This document shows positions 1-8,961 of a DNA stretch of 64,000 bases, one piece after another (positions within the stretch are counted from its first letter, which is position 1; every line of letters starts with the position of its first letter). The notes under the pieces were generated by a model. That model saw only the letters and a list, made by a program, of their open reading frames with translations, was not told where the DNA came from and did not search any database. The position numbers were made by a program, and so were the translations under genes. This DNA is from Ancylomarina longa (GTDB lineage Bacteria > Bacteroidota > Bacteroidia > Bacteroidales > Marinifilaceae). The stretch lies in assembly GCF_003996985.1 (NCBI RefSeq), contig NZ_RJJX01000010.1:30415-94414 (forward strand). The letters run 5' to 3'.

Positions 1-145
1 GCTTATTCAGCTGAGAAATGAACTCAGAAAAACGCTCCATTTCTGTGACATCCTTCTCTGGTGAAGGTTCCCATATGGTTTTATCTTCTGATGAGCAGGA
101 AAAAAGAAAAAACAGAGTAAGTAAAAGAAAGAATTGGTTTTTCAT
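1..145 (-). CDS. Putative lipoprotein, N-terminal part only (3' end outside window)
   Basis: The reverse strand opens with an ATG at 145 and runs open to the window edge, giving 48 residues. The first 18 are a classic lipoprotein signal: Lys near the start, a Leu/Phe-rich core, then the lipobox-like FFLFSCSS with the Cys at about residue 18. The mature part begins SSEDKTIWEPSPEKDV. Export to the periplasm and lipid anchoring are inferred from the signal alone. The function cannot be told from this fragment. A plus-strand ORF of 65 codons over the same bases is its shadow. Confidence 0.75.
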   Translation of the reverse strand, partial: MKNQFFLLLTLFFLFSCSSEDKTIWEPSPEKDVTEMERFSEFISQLNK

Positions 146-309
146 AAAATTTTTAAATTGGTTTGTTAGATTTCTGATGCTATTAGCACTCCTCAATAAG
201 AATTATCATCAATAAACATAGAAATAAAAATTCACCCAAATAAATTCAATGAAAAGCTAGTTCGAATAGGTAAACGACAGATTTCAACATCTCGTATGGT
301 CAGCAAATC

Positions 310-1182
310 TTAAAATAGTTCTTTGCAATTTTTTAATAATTCTGTTGAATTCTGATATTCTTGCGTTGTACTTATCAACAAAAGCTTCTTTTCCAGATCT
401 CGTAGACATCCGGTACTGGTGCAGATTCGAAGCTGATGTTCCCCAATATTTTCAGCACCATAGTTTACGCCAATATGTCCGCTCACTAAAGTTTTTAGAG
501 GTGACTCCAAACGATCCTGACTCATCAAATCCAGTAAATTGTCCACCATTTGCAGATAGGACTCTCCATATTGTCGTTCATTTCCATTCATGAAAACATC
601 CCAAAGATAATCTCCCTCTTTGGTGCTCATAAATTCAGCACCAATTTGAGGATTGAATTGAGTGATATTTTCCAAATGTCTTTGAAATTGTACAGAAGTA
701 GGATAATTTTTCAACCATTGAAGATTGAATTCTTCATCTACACCATAACGATCTGAAGCACCGGTATGATTAATCAGAACCCCTCCTTTTGTTCGAATCA
801 TAAGTGGCATACTTGCAAAAAAACGAATTATAATTTCTCTGTTTTGTCGAATACGATTCTCGAACCATGTAGTAAATTCCAAAGTCCCTTTTTGCAAAGC
901 AATATGGTAGATATGAACAAATTCATGATTCCCAAGCAAGCATATAATATCACTTTCAGGCTTATTAGCGCCCATTTCCAATAATTGCAAAACCATTTCC
1001 AACGATTCATCCTTTTGTTTGCCAGGATAAGCATGAATCAAATCGCCCAGGAAAACAAGATAATCAGCCTTACCACTTTTTTTCAGTTGCTTATAAAGCT
1101 TTAATATTTGTCTGAAATCATAAGCATTTCCATGTAAATCAGAAACAATCATTAAATTACCAAGGGACAAATCGCGAATCAT
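310..1182 (-). CDS. Calcineurin-like metallophosphoesterase
   Basis: This 290-residue protein has the metallophosphoesterase metal-binding blocks in order: SDLHG (residues 14-18), GDLIH (about 46-50), GNHE (85-88) and a later GHIGVNYG that supplies the distal His. These residues coordinate a two-metal centre that hydrolyses phosphomonoesters or diesters; the substrate is unknown. There is no signal peptide, so it is probably cytoplasmic. An in-frame TTG lies 13 codons upstream, but the ATG at 1182 places SDLHG at the usual distance from the N terminus. It resembles the broad serine/threonine or bis-nucleosyl phosphatase class. It lies divergent from the small gene at 1296. Confidence 0.85.
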   Translation of the reverse strand: MIRDLSLGNLMIVSDLHGNAYDFRQILKLYKQLKKSGKADYLVFLGDLIHAYPGKQKDESLEMVLQLLEMGANKPESDIICLLGNHEFVHIYHIALQKGTLEFTTWFENRIRQNREIIIRFFASMPLMIRTKGGVLINHTGASDRYGVDEEFNLQWLKNYPTSVQFQRHLENITQFNPQIGAEFMSTKEGDYLWDVFMNGNERQYGESYLQMVDNLLDLMSQDRLESPLKTLVSGHIGVNYGAENIGEHQLRICTSTGCLRDLEKKLLLISTTQEYQNSTELLKNCKELF

Positions 1183-1295
1183 ATATAAAAAAATAAAATT
1201 GTAAGTAGAAGCGTTCTGCAAATGTTCTAAAATTTTAATAAATTATACAAGTAAGATCTTATATCAATATTATATGCAACTTAAATTTTACTAAT

Positions 1296-1628
1296 ATGCT
1301 TGAAGAACTTATTAAGAATACAAAAAATTACTTTTGGGATATGAATAAGGATGGGGACATTATTCTTGGCTGTTCCGATATAGAACCTAAAGCAAAGATT
1401 ATTTTCACCCTAACGGATAATTGGGTAAATCTTGCTCCAATTGTTGAAGAAATTCCCGGAAGCTATGTTGGGCATCCACACAATTATTTAAAGAATACAA
1501 AAGAATATAAACAAGTTGTGAAATTGATGGAGCTAGTAAAATCTTATCTGGAAAATGAACCAACATTAGATCGGGATCTAACTCTCAAAAACACGATGAA
1601 ATTTATTCAAAAACATTATCTCAAATAA
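1296..1628 (+). CDS. Hypothetical protein, 110 residues
   Basis: This is a short soluble protein with no signal peptide or membrane segment and no motif I recognise. It is charged and aromatic, with a Lys-rich C-terminal helix (LKNTMKFIQKHYLK). It starts with ATG about 110 bases from the divergent phosphoesterase start and ends 6 bases before the next gene at 1635, so the two plus-strand genes probably form one transcript. Codon use resembles its neighbours. The tight spacing makes it a credible gene, but the function is unknown. Confidence 0.65.
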   Translation: MLEELIKNTKNYFWDMNKDGDIILGCSDIEPKAKIIFTLTDNWVNLAPIVEEIPGSYVGHPHNYLKNTKEYKQVVKLMELVKSYLENEPTLDRDLTLKNTMKFIQKHYLK

Positions 1629-1634
1629 TAAACA

Positions 1635-2183
1635 ATGAATAAGACTTTTCTTAGCCTTCTATTTCTGTGCCTACTATATTCTCCAATGTTGGAAGCAAAA
1701 AAAATAAAGAAATTACAAATAGGTGATAGATTTCCCAAAATGGAAGGAGAACTATTATCCTCTAAAAAAATTACCTTACCAAATCATTGTGAGGGAAAAG
1801 TCACCTTACTGATTGCAGCCTTTAAGAGAGGAACGCAAGATCAGATAGACAGTTGGACCAGACCAATATTATTCGAATTTAGCCAAGAGGAAGAGTTTCG
1901 ATTCATTGAAATACCAATGATCAGTAATTTTTATTCCTGGATATCGAATTACATCAATAATGGAATGCGAAATGGTATAATTTCATCTATGCATAAAAAT
2001 GTAATGACATACTATGGTTCTCTGGACGAATATTTCAATTATTTCGGAGTGGAGGATAGAAAACTCTGTTATCTATTTCTCTTAAATAAAAAAGGAGAAA
2101 TATGCTATATGAACAAAGGAGAATCCTCTTCCAATGAAATTAAAACACTAATTCATGATATCAGAATTCTTCTCGAAGAATAA
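1635..2183 (+). CDS. Exported thioredoxin-fold / ATP10-like protein
   Basis: The protein has 182 residues with a signal peptide (about 1-21, ending LEAKKIKK), so it is exported. The mature part begins GDRFPKMEG, a pattern seen where redoxin and ATP10-like domains start. It continues with a strand-rich segment (KVTLLIAAFKRGTQ) and ends in an LFLLNKKGEICY strand typical of the thioredoxin fold. No CxxC active site is present, so oxidoreductase activity is unlikely. The family placement comes from the overall pattern and is tentative. It follows the gene at 1296 with a 6-base gap and probably shares its transcript. Confidence 0.6.
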   Translation: MNKTFLSLLFLCLLYSPMLEAKKIKKLQIGDRFPKMEGELLSSKKITLPNHCEGKVTLLIAAFKRGTQDQIDSWTRPILFEFSQEEEFRFIEIPMISNFYSWISNYINNGMRNGIISSMHKNVMTYYGSLDEYFNYFGVEDRKLCYLFLLNKKGEICYMNKGESSSNEIKTLIHDIRILLEE

Positions 2184-2274
2184 AATGACTATTTATGATT
2201 TTAAATTGTTCCTTTTAATCGCAAATTAACCAATAAAGTATAATTTTAGGGCTTGGATAAAAAATCGAATTAAA

Positions 2275-3306
2275 ATGAACAAACGAGGATTTGCAAGCGA
2301 TAATTTTTCAGGAGTATTACCCGAAGTTATGAACGCCTTACAAGAGGCAAACCAAGGTCATGTAATGGCGTATGGTGGTGATCCCTACACCGACTCTGCC
2401 ATTAATAAATTCAAACATCTTTTGGGAAATAATATTGATGTTTATTTTGCTTTTAATGGTACTGGGGCGAATGTTATTGGCTTATCTACCCTTTCGCAAT
2501 CCTATCATTCTATTATTTGTCCGTCATCTGCCCATATTCAGGTTGACGAGTGCGGTGCTCCGGATAAATTCACTGGTTGTAAAGTGATTCCTATCGACAC
2601 TCCAGATGGAAAACTAAGTCCGAAATTAATTCTTCCTCAACTGCATGGATTTGGGTTTGAACATCATTCACAACCCAAAATAATTTCCATCACACAATGC
2701 ACCGAACTAGGTACTATTTACCAACCAGAAGAGATTAAAGCTATTTGTGATTTGGCTCACCAACACAATATGTACGTGCATATGGATGGAGCTCGATTGG
2801 CTAATGCAGTAGTTAGTTTAGGGGTTGATGTAAAAGAAATCACTGCCAACGCAGGTGTTGATGTACTTAGTTTTGGCGGAACTAAAAATGGGATGATGTT
2901 GGGGGAAGCAGTAATCTTCTTTAACCCGGAACTCTCTAAGGAAGCAAAATACATTCGGAAACAAAGTATGCAGCTTTGTTCTAAAATGAGATATATCGGA
3001 GCTCAATTCGATGCAATGTTAAGCAATGATCTTTGGTTAAAGACTGCACGTCATACTAATAAAATGGCCAAACTTTTGGAGACTGAAGTAGCTAAAATCC
3101 CTCAGGTAAAAATAACACAAAAGGTAGAAGCAAATGGTATCTGGGCTATTATACCAAAAGACAAAATAGAGAATTTACAAAATGAATATTTCTTTTGGAT
3201 ATGGGATGAAAACGCTGGCGAAGTGCGTTGGTTGTGTTCTTTCGACACTACAGAAGAAGATATTCATAGCTTTGTAGAACTATTACAAAAAGAGCTTGCC
3301 AACTAA
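2275..3306 (+). CDS. ltaE: Low-specificity L-threonine aldolase (PLP enzyme)
   Basis: The 343-residue protein matches the beta-eliminating lyase/threonine aldolase family along its whole length. It opens with the typical substrate block FASDNFSG, carries YGGDPYTDSA and FNGTGANV for cofactor phosphate contacts, the MDGARLANA stretch with the cofactor-binding Asp at about 171, and SFGGTKNGMM with the PLP lysine at residue 204. It cleaves L-threonine or L-allo-threonine to glycine and acetaldehyde in the cytoplasm. The next gene, murB, starts 28 bases downstream, which suggests co-transcription, although the pathways are unrelated. The exact stereospecificity cannot be read from the sequence. 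Confidence 0.9.
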   Translation: MNKRGFASDNFSGVLPEVMNALQEANQGHVMAYGGDPYTDSAINKFKHLLGNNIDVYFAFNGTGANVIGLSTLSQSYHSIICPSSAHIQVDECGAPDKFTGCKVIPIDTPDGKLSPKLILPQLHGFGFEHHSQPKIISITQCTELGTIYQPEEIKAICDLAHQHNMYVHMDGARLANAVVSLGVDVKEITANAGVDVLSFGGTKNGMMLGEAVIFFNPELSKEAKYIRKQSMQLCSKMRYIGAQFDAMLSNDLWLKTARHTNKMAKLLETEVAKIPQVKITQKVEANGIWAIIPKDKIENLQNEYFFWIWDENAGEVRWLCSFDTTEEDIHSFVELLQKELAN

Positions 3307-3334
3307 CCTGAAGTATAAATATTCAATCCATACA

Positions 3335-4348
3335 ATGGCTGTTTTACACGAAAACTATTCCTTAAAGAAATACAATACATTTGGCATTGAGGCGAAGGCT
3401 AATTATTTTTTTGAATTTGAATCTCAATTAGAATTAATTCATTTTTTAAAAAATAACAGCCTTATCAATTCTTCCTATTTGATTTTGGGTGGCGGGAGCA
3501 ATCTTCTATTTACTGATGATTTCAATGGATTAGTCTTACACCCCAATATTCGAGGTATCGAAATACAGGAAGATGGTGAAGAATCTATTCTAGTAAAAGT
3601 CGGAGCCAATGAAAATTGGGATGAATTTGTAGCGTGGAGTGTGAAGAATAATTATTCCGGAATTGAAAATCTCTCTCTAATTCCAGGAGCTGTTGGAGCA
3701 ACTCCCGTTCAAAACATTGGTGCCTATGGTGTAGAAGTACAGGAGGTAATTGAACGGGTTGATGCAATTTCAATTGAAACAAACAATCTGGTAAGTTTCA
3801 GTAATACACAGTGTGAATTTGATTACCGAAATAGTGTCTTTAAGAAGGAATACAAAAATCTTTTCGTTATTACTCATGTGTATTTTCGCTTAAGTAAAAC
3901 TTCAAAATTCAAAATTCATTACGGGGCTATTGAAGAGAAGTTAAAGTCTTATAGTGAGATTAATCTCCGTAATATACGAGAGGTAATAATAAAAATACGA
4001 AAAAGTAAATTACCTGATCCTGAGAAAATAGGAAATGCGGGAAGCTTTTTTAAAAACCCAATAATCCCAAAGGAAGAAGCAGATATTCTAAAACAAAAGT
4101 ATCAGAAACTCCCCATTTATCCGATGAACGAAAATGAATCCAAAGTAGCAGCAGGATGGCTCATTGATCAATGCGGTTGGAAAGGCAAACAAATAGGTAA
4201 TGCAGGCGTTCACAAAGATCAGGCTTTAGTGCTTGTTAACCTGGGTAATGCCAGCGGAAGCGAAATTCTAAATTTAGCAAACGAAATTCGAAAATCAGTA
4301 ATCTATCGATTTGGCATTAAATTGGAAATGGAAGTTAATGCCATTTAA
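3335..4348 (+). CDS. murB: UDP-N-acetylenolpyruvoylglucosamine reductase (MurB)
   Basis: MurB reduces UDP-GlcNAc-enolpyruvate to UDP-MurNAc with NADPH and FAD, the second committed step of peptidoglycan synthesis. The 337-residue protein starts with the typical NYSLKKYNTFGI block. It has the FAD-binding segments LGGGSNLL and IPGAVGATPVQNIGAYG, the proton-donating Ser within GNAGSFFKNP, and the C-terminal GIKLEMEVNAI that carries the catalytic Glu. Length and layout match the E. coli-like type I enzyme. A TTG 13 codons upstream overlaps the previous gene; the ATG at 3335 is preferred because family members begin at this point. It is convergent with mltG. Confidence 0.93.
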   Translation: MAVLHENYSLKKYNTFGIEAKANYFFEFESQLELIHFLKNNSLINSSYLILGGGSNLLFTDDFNGLVLHPNIRGIEIQEDGEESILVKVGANENWDEFVAWSVKNNYSGIENLSLIPGAVGATPVQNIGAYGVEVQEVIERVDAISIETNNLVSFSNTQCEFDYRNSVFKKEYKNLFVITHVYFRLSKTSKFKIHYGAIEEKLKSYSEINLRNIREVIIKIRKSKLPDPEKIGNAGSFFKNPIIPKEEADILKQKYQKLPIYPMNENESKVAAGWLIDQCGWKGKQIGNAGVHKDQALVLVNLGNASGSEILNLANEIRKSVIYRFGIKLEMEVNAI

Positions 4349-4398
4349 ACAGATTCCCTGAAACTGTATAAAGTAACATCATTAGAGATATAAACTTA

Positions 4399-5469
4399 TT
4401 ATCTTTTAATTCCCCTGTGATTTAAGGCCTTCCAATATTTTCTTGAATTATTATTATGCTCTCGTAAGCTACTGGCAAAATTGTGATATCCTGAGAAATC
4501 CGGTTTAGCACAAAAATAGAAGTATCTGTGTTTCTCGTAATGCAGTACAGCATTGATTCCAGAAATAGAAGCCTGTCGAATTGGTCCGGGAGGTAAACCA
4601 CGATATTTATAAGTATTATATGGAGAATCTATTTTTTTATCCTTATTCAAAATCCGCTTTATAGAAAAATCTCCCAATGCAAATTTCAAAGTTGGATCGG
4701 CATCTAATTTAATTTTTCGTTTTAAGCGATTCAGATAAACTCCTGCCACCCTGGCCTTTTCATCGTTCTTAATCGTTTCCTCGTCAACAATAGAGGCTAG
4801 TGTACTTATCTGTACCGGAGATAATCCAATTGCCTCAGCCCGTTTTAGTCGATCAACATTCCAAAACTTTATATACTCTTTATACATGCGATCCACAAAT
4901 TCATTCGCACTCGTATTCCAATATACCTGGTAGGTATTGGGAATAAACATTGCAATGATAGTTTCTGGCAAAAATCCATATTTCCCAATTTCCGCCTTAT
5001 TTCGTAGTAAATTTAATATCTGTATCGAATCAGCTTCAATCTGTCGGGATATCTTTCCCGAGAAATCCTCTAAGGTTCTGGTATTATTAAAGGTAAGATG
5101 AACAGGGCTTTGAATTCCAGAACGTAACAAATTCACCAATTCATTATTATTCATCCCGTTTTTCAATTGATATCTTCCTGCCTTTACATTTTTGGAATAA
5201 TTCTTTTTTGTCATTACCCAATCCAGAGAATTTCGGTTTTCCAGGTAAGTATTTTTTTGTAGTGTATTAAGAACATCTACCTGTGTTGAACCACTAGGAA
5301 TGTACAGATAATCTGTTTGCTTCCCTCCCAAATTAATATTCTGACTATAAACTCTGGTATATAAATGAAATAATATGGCACCGGTGATTATTAAAATCAG
5401 CATAAGAACGAGAACTATTATTCTCCACATTGTGGAACGATTATCCCTGAGTCGTGCTAGATTTATCAT
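4399..5469 (-). CDS. mltG: Endolytic murein transglycosylase MltG
   Basis: MltG cleaves nascent glycan strands at the inner membrane and helps set their length. The 356-residue protein has an N-terminal basic stretch and one membrane segment (about residues 15-35, IIVLVLMLILIITG), then a LysM-like region and the YceG catalytic domain. The hallmark block LASIVDEETIKNDEKARVAG carries the catalytic Glu, followed by NRLKRKIKLDADPTL and YRGLPPGPI. An upstream TTG start would add 11 residues; the ATG at 5469 is preferred. It faces murB tail to tail, with only 50 bases between them and no clear hairpin. Confidence 0.92.
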   Translation of the reverse strand: MINLARLRDNRSTMWRIIVLVLMLILIITGAILFHLYTRVYSQNINLGGKQTDYLYIPSGSTQVDVLNTLQKNTYLENRNSLDWVMTKKNYSKNVKAGRYQLKNGMNNNELVNLLRSGIQSPVHLTFNNTRTLEDFSGKISRQIEADSIQILNLLRNKAEIGKYGFLPETIIAMFIPNTYQVYWNTSANEFVDRMYKEYIKFWNVDRLKRAEAIGLSPVQISTLASIVDEETIKNDEKARVAGVYLNRLKRKIKLDADPTLKFALGDFSIKRILNKDKKIDSPYNTYKYRGLPPGPIRQASISGINAVLHYEKHRYFYFCAKPDFSGYHNFASSLREHNNNSRKYWKALNHRGIKR

Positions 5470-5614
5470 TTTACTTGATTTGTGATTTTTGATTCTCTGC
5501 AAAAATAGAGAAATATTATTTCCTAAATATTATATCAAGATATATTATTACATGAGCTGGTTTATTGTTCTAGTAATAACCAATAGCATTTCTTAAGCTA
5601 ATTTCGAAATTTGC

Positions 5615-5645
5615 TTGTCCGCCAAAAGCAAAAAATCTACCTTTG
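5615..5645 (+). promoter_or_regulatory. Bacteroidota-type sigma promoter of the M14 carboxypeptidase gene
   Basis: A TTG at 5615-5617 is followed by exactly 20 bases and then TACCTTTG at 5638-5645, matching the Bacteroidota -33/-7 pattern (TTTG and TAnnTTTG). Transcription would start near 5652, about 20 bases before the ATG at 5673. The -7 box overlaps the TTG at 5643, which rules out that codon as the start. Confidence 0.6.
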
Positions 5646-5672
5646 AATGTCAACAACAAAAATACAACATAC

Positions 5673-6800
5673 ATGAACATTTCATCTAATTTTGATAGTG
5701 GTAAAATCCAAATCGTTGATATTCGCGATCCACAAAACATACAACTAAAAATCCCGAATGATACTAACTCTGAACATTTTCAGTGGTTTCATTTTCGAGT
5801 GACAGGAATACAAAATCAGGCATTGAAACTTAAGATAATCAATGCACACGAGGCCTCCTATCCCGAAGGTTATGAACATTACAATACAGTAGCTTCTTAT
5901 GATAGGCAACATTGGTTTAGAGTACCTACTCTTTACAATGGAAAGGAGCTGATTATAGAACATACACCAGAGTTTAATTCAGTTTATTACGCCTATTTTG
6001 CACCCTACACCTACTCCCAACATTTAGATTTGGTGCATCAGGCACAAATGTCCTCTGAGTGCGAATTGGTTTCTATCGGTACAAGTGTAGAAGGAAAGGA
6101 TATTGATATGCTGGTTGTTGGTGAACCCGATAAGCAGAAGAAAAAAATCTGGATAATTGCACGTCAGCATCCTGGTGAAAGCATGGCAGAATGGTTTATG
6201 CAGGGATTAATAGCTAAATTATTAGATGAGGATGATCCGGTATCCAGAACTTTATTGAATAAAGCAGTGTTTTACTTAGTTCCTAACATGAATATTGATG
6301 GTAGTATTGCAGGTAATCTTCGTGTAAATACCAAAGGATTTAATTACAACCGGGAATGGGCAGAACCGAATATTGACAACAGCCCCGAAGTTTTTCATGT
6401 TCGCAATTTAATGGATGAGTATGGCTGTGATCTGAATTTAGATATTCACGGCGATGAAGCATTGCCCTATAATTTCATTTCCGGTATTGAAGGAATCCCA
6501 TCTTTCGATGATCGTCTTAAAAATCTCACCAAAATTTTTATCGACTCATGGAAAGCTAGTTGTCCTGATTTCCAGGATCTTCATGGATACCCAAAGAATG
6601 AGCCGGGCAAAGGAAATCTCGCAATTTGCTCAAAACACATTGGTGAAAGATTTAAATGTTTATCTTTGACAATCGAAATGCCTTTTAAGGATAATAATGA
6701 TTTACCTGAACCAGAATGTGGTTGGTCTCCTGATAGGTGTATTTTATTTGGAGAATCTGTACTTCAGCCAATTCTGCAAGTGGTTGATCAACTAAGATAA
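5673..6800 (+). CDS. M14-family zinc carboxypeptidase (cytosolic carboxypeptidase-like)
   Basis: The 375-residue protein has an N-terminal beta-sandwich region (about 1-115) rich in Tyr/Phe, then an M14 peptidase domain. Zinc ligands are visible as HPGE (His166, Glu169) in ARQHPGESMAEW and His259 in LDIHGDE. The catalytic Glu is Glu335 in LTIEMPF. This N-domain plus M14 layout is that of the cytosolic carboxypeptidase/M14_6 group, which trims C-terminal residues from peptides. No signal peptide is present. The ATG at 5673 is chosen because a consensus promoter lies directly upstream. The natural substrate in bacteria is unknown. Confidence 0.88.
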   Translation: MNISSNFDSGKIQIVDIRDPQNIQLKIPNDTNSEHFQWFHFRVTGIQNQALKLKIINAHEASYPEGYEHYNTVASYDRQHWFRVPTLYNGKELIIEHTPEFNSVYYAYFAPYTYSQHLDLVHQAQMSSECELVSIGTSVEGKDIDMLVVGEPDKQKKKIWIIARQHPGESMAEWFMQGLIAKLLDEDDPVSRTLLNKAVFYLVPNMNIDGSIAGNLRVNTKGFNYNREWAEPNIDNSPEVFHVRNLMDEYGCDLNLDIHGDEALPYNFISGIEGIPSFDDRLKNLTKIFIDSWKASCPDFQDLHGYPKNEPGKGNLAICSKHIGERFKCLSLTIEMPFKDNNDLPEPECGWSPDRCILFGESVLQPILQVVDQLR

Positions 6801-6834
6801 TTAAGGATTATACTACTAAGTATATTACTCGAAA

Positions 6835-6873
6835 GGCCCATGCTTAAGCTTCCGTAAGTGTGGGTCTTTTTAA
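6835..6873 (+). terminator. Rho-independent terminator after the M14 gene
   Basis: A 12-base stem, GGCCCATGCTTA at 6835-6846 with TAAGTGTGGGTC at 6855-6866 (with G-U pairs), is followed by a run of T starting at 6867. It lies 34 bases after the M14 stop codon. Confidence 0.75.
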
Positions 6874-6922
6874 TTTTTCTTTAGCAATTAATGGAACAAA
6901 AATTCCCCTATAGGGAATGCAT

Positions 6923-6962
6923 AAAAAAAGTCCATATTTTAAATTCAAACATGGACTTTTTC
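6923..6962. terminator. Bidirectional terminator between M14 and subtilase genes
   Basis: AAAAAGTCCAT (ending 6934) pairs with ATGGACTTTTT (from 6951). A-rich and T-rich flanks make it work in either direction. It lies 43 bases past the minus-strand subtilase stop, so it probably ends that transcript. Confidence 0.7.
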
Positions 6963-7004
6963 CTTTTAATCAAATTTACTTTCCAGAAAAAATAAATTTC
7001 AAGT

Positions 7005-8441
7005 TTATTGAACAGAATTGGCGGCATTAACCCTGCCAGAACCAAAATAGGCATCTTTCCCTGGTTTTCCAAGATCATCTGCACTTTGCCTTAATATCGA
7101 CATCACTTGAGCAGGTGTAGCATCTCCTCCGAATTTTTCAATTATCAGGGCAGCTGTTCCTGCAACATAAGGTGCAGCCATACTAGTTCCTGCTGCAAAA
7201 CCCCACCCTTCACTTATCGTACTGATTACCATATCATACCACCAAAAATTACCAGGGTAATCGAAATCACCACCTGGTGCTGCAATGTCTATCAAAGACT
7301 GGCCGTAATTTGTATAGCTGGCAGGAATATCCAAATTGGTATTGGGATCAAAAGCAAAGCCATAAGGAGCAGTCGCAGATACACTCATTAAATGATTGAG
7401 ACTGGCTGGTATAAAAACCAAATTTTTGGTATGGTTGGCATCCAAAGCATCGTTTGAAGCGGCAACAACCACCAAAGATCCTTTTTGATAAGCATAAGTT
7501 ATGGCTTTTTGTATGGTATTAATGTAAGCAGCTACTTCTTGTGCCCCCACTTTTATAATTGAACCATCTGGTAATTGCACATAATAACCATTCTGAGGAA
7601 GACTTGTTCCTAAACTCATATTTATTACATCAGCTCCATTATTCGCAGCATAGACAATTCCAGCATTTATCCATGAAAAAGAACCACTCCCAGTATATTC
7701 TGAAAGTACTTTAACGGCAACTAATTCAGCTTTTGGTGCAACTCCAATCACACCATAATCAACACCACCCAAGTCTGGACCATTAGTAGCACCAATGATT
7801 CCGGCCACATGGGTGCCATGATTAAAATAAAAACCAGGGCGGATGTTGTAATCTTCGCCAGGAACAAAAGATTTCGATAAATCAGTATTTAGGTTGGGTG
7901 CCAAATCAGGATGTTCTGCATCAATACCACTATCAAGAATAAAGACTTTTACTCCATTTCCAGTATAACCTTTATCCCAAGCACCAGGAGCATTAATAGC
8001 TTTCAACCCCCATTGATATCCAAAATATTGCTCATTTGATCCTATGTTTAATGGAAAAAACTGAGCTTTGTCTGTTGTTTCAGTGTTTATCCATTGCAAA
8101 CGGATATCTGGCAACACATCAGTGATACCCTTAATTTTTTTAATTTTTTTAATAAAATCAGCTTCTTTGCTTTTAACCACAATCATTCCTATTTCGGGGA
8201 GTTTCTGATTAATTTTAGCATTTAATTGCAGAATTTGATTTTCAATTTCAGTCGAGAAATTATCTGCAAAAATAAGAAATCCATCAGCCTTATAAGTTAC
8301 ACTTTGTGTAGCAGACAATTCTACACTTTTTACTTTGGTCGCTAATTCGGGAGTTTCCAAATTAAGGTCTTCCTCAATAAAATCATTTGAACAGGCTGAA
8401 ATAAACAGCCCAGCAAAGAAAATAACAATAATTTTTTTCAT
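7005..8441 (-). CDS. Subtilisin-like serine protease, lipoprotein (S8 family)
   Basis: The 478-residue protein has a lipoprotein signal (FFAGLFISAC, Cys17), an inhibitor-I9-like propeptide (about 40-115) and a subtilase domain. The triad is complete: Asp170 in FILDSGID, His208 in NHGTHVAG and Ser420 in GTSMAAPYVAG, with the oxyanion Asn probably in VVAASND. It should be an envelope-attached, broad-specificity endoprotease that matures by removing its propeptide. No type IX sorting tail is present, consistent with lipid anchoring rather than T9SS export. It stands alone: the upstream spacer is 730 bases long, and a terminator follows. Confidence 0.93.
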   Translation of the reverse strand: MKKIIVIFFAGLFISACSNDFIEEDLNLETPELATKVKSVELSATQSVTYKADGFLIFADNFSTEIENQILQLNAKINQKLPEIGMIVVKSKEADFIKKIKKIKGITDVLPDIRLQWINTETTDKAQFFPLNIGSNEQYFGYQWGLKAINAPGAWDKGYTGNGVKVFILDSGIDAEHPDLAPNLNTDLSKSFVPGEDYNIRPGFYFNHGTHVAGIIGATNGPDLGGVDYGVIGVAPKAELVAVKVLSEYTGSGSFSWINAGIVYAANNGADVINMSLGTSLPQNGYYVQLPDGSIIKVGAQEVAAYINTIQKAITYAYQKGSLVVVAASNDALDANHTKNLVFIPASLNHLMSVSATAPYGFAFDPNTNLDIPASYTNYGQSLIDIAAPGGDFDYPGNFWWYDMVISTISEGWGFAAGTSMAAPYVAGTAALIIEKFGGDATPAQVMSILRQSADDLGKPGKDAYFGSGRVNAANSVQ

Positions 8442-8721
8442 AGTAATTTTTTAGTTTAAAGTGTTATAACACAAATAAAATTACATCATAAAAATTTCAA
8501 AGTCAATATTAATTTCGCAAGAACAATCTAAATTATTTTACCGTACATTAAAATATTCATAATATTGAAATCACAATTATTTTTTTATGAAACGACAAAC
8601 TATCTTCCAAGAAGATCTGAATATCAAATCGATTAATCTCAAACATGCGTTGAAATTATTTTTATTGTATAACCCACAAACAACTCACAACTGAATAAAT
8701 TTATTAAACAGTAACATAAAA

Positions 8722-8880
8722 ATGATAGCTATATCATTGTTACAAATAGGATTATTTCTATTCTTAAATTTGATTTTTTCATCTGCTTACCTAGAAGAAC
8801 AAGACTCTATTGACAAACTAATTTCACACTATCCAACATTCCTTTATCAATTCCCTAGCCTATTCTCACCCAAGCAATAA
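8722..8880 (+). CDS. Candidate small membrane or secreted peptide, 52 residues
   Basis: This ATG-started ORF lies in the gene-poor spacer. It encodes a hydrophobic N-terminal segment (IGLFLFLNLIFSSA, about residues 9-22) that could be a signal peptide or membrane anchor, followed by an acidic stretch and an aromatic tail. A terminator-like hairpin follows 36 bases after the stop. Its start codon sits in a short inverted repeat (ATGATA/TATCAT, 8722-8737). I recognise no homologue. Coding status is uncertain, because AT-rich spacers give such ORFs by chance. Confidence 0.3.
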   Translation: MIAISLLQIGLFLFLNLIFSSAYLEEQDSIDKLISHYPTFLYQFPSLFSPKQ

Positions 8881-8915
8881 GCTTATTTTATTATCTTCCA
8901 CCTTATCTTTCAGAG

Positions 8916-8941
8916 AAAATGTAAGGAAGGTTTACATTTTT
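8916..8941 (+). terminator. Terminator-like hairpin after the 52-residue ORF
   Basis: AAAATGTAA at 8916-8924 and TTACATTTT at 8932-8940 form a perfect 9-bp stem with a 7-base loop, and the strand ends in a run of T (8937-8941). The stem is AT-rich, so it would be a weak terminator. Confidence 0.4.
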
Positions 8942-8961
8942 CACCTGCATTAAAATAATTT

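Noticed and set aside
18-215. 65-codon plus-strand ORF at the window start
   Set aside because: It is the shadow of the minus-strand lipoprotein start at 145, which has a clear signal peptide and lipobox.
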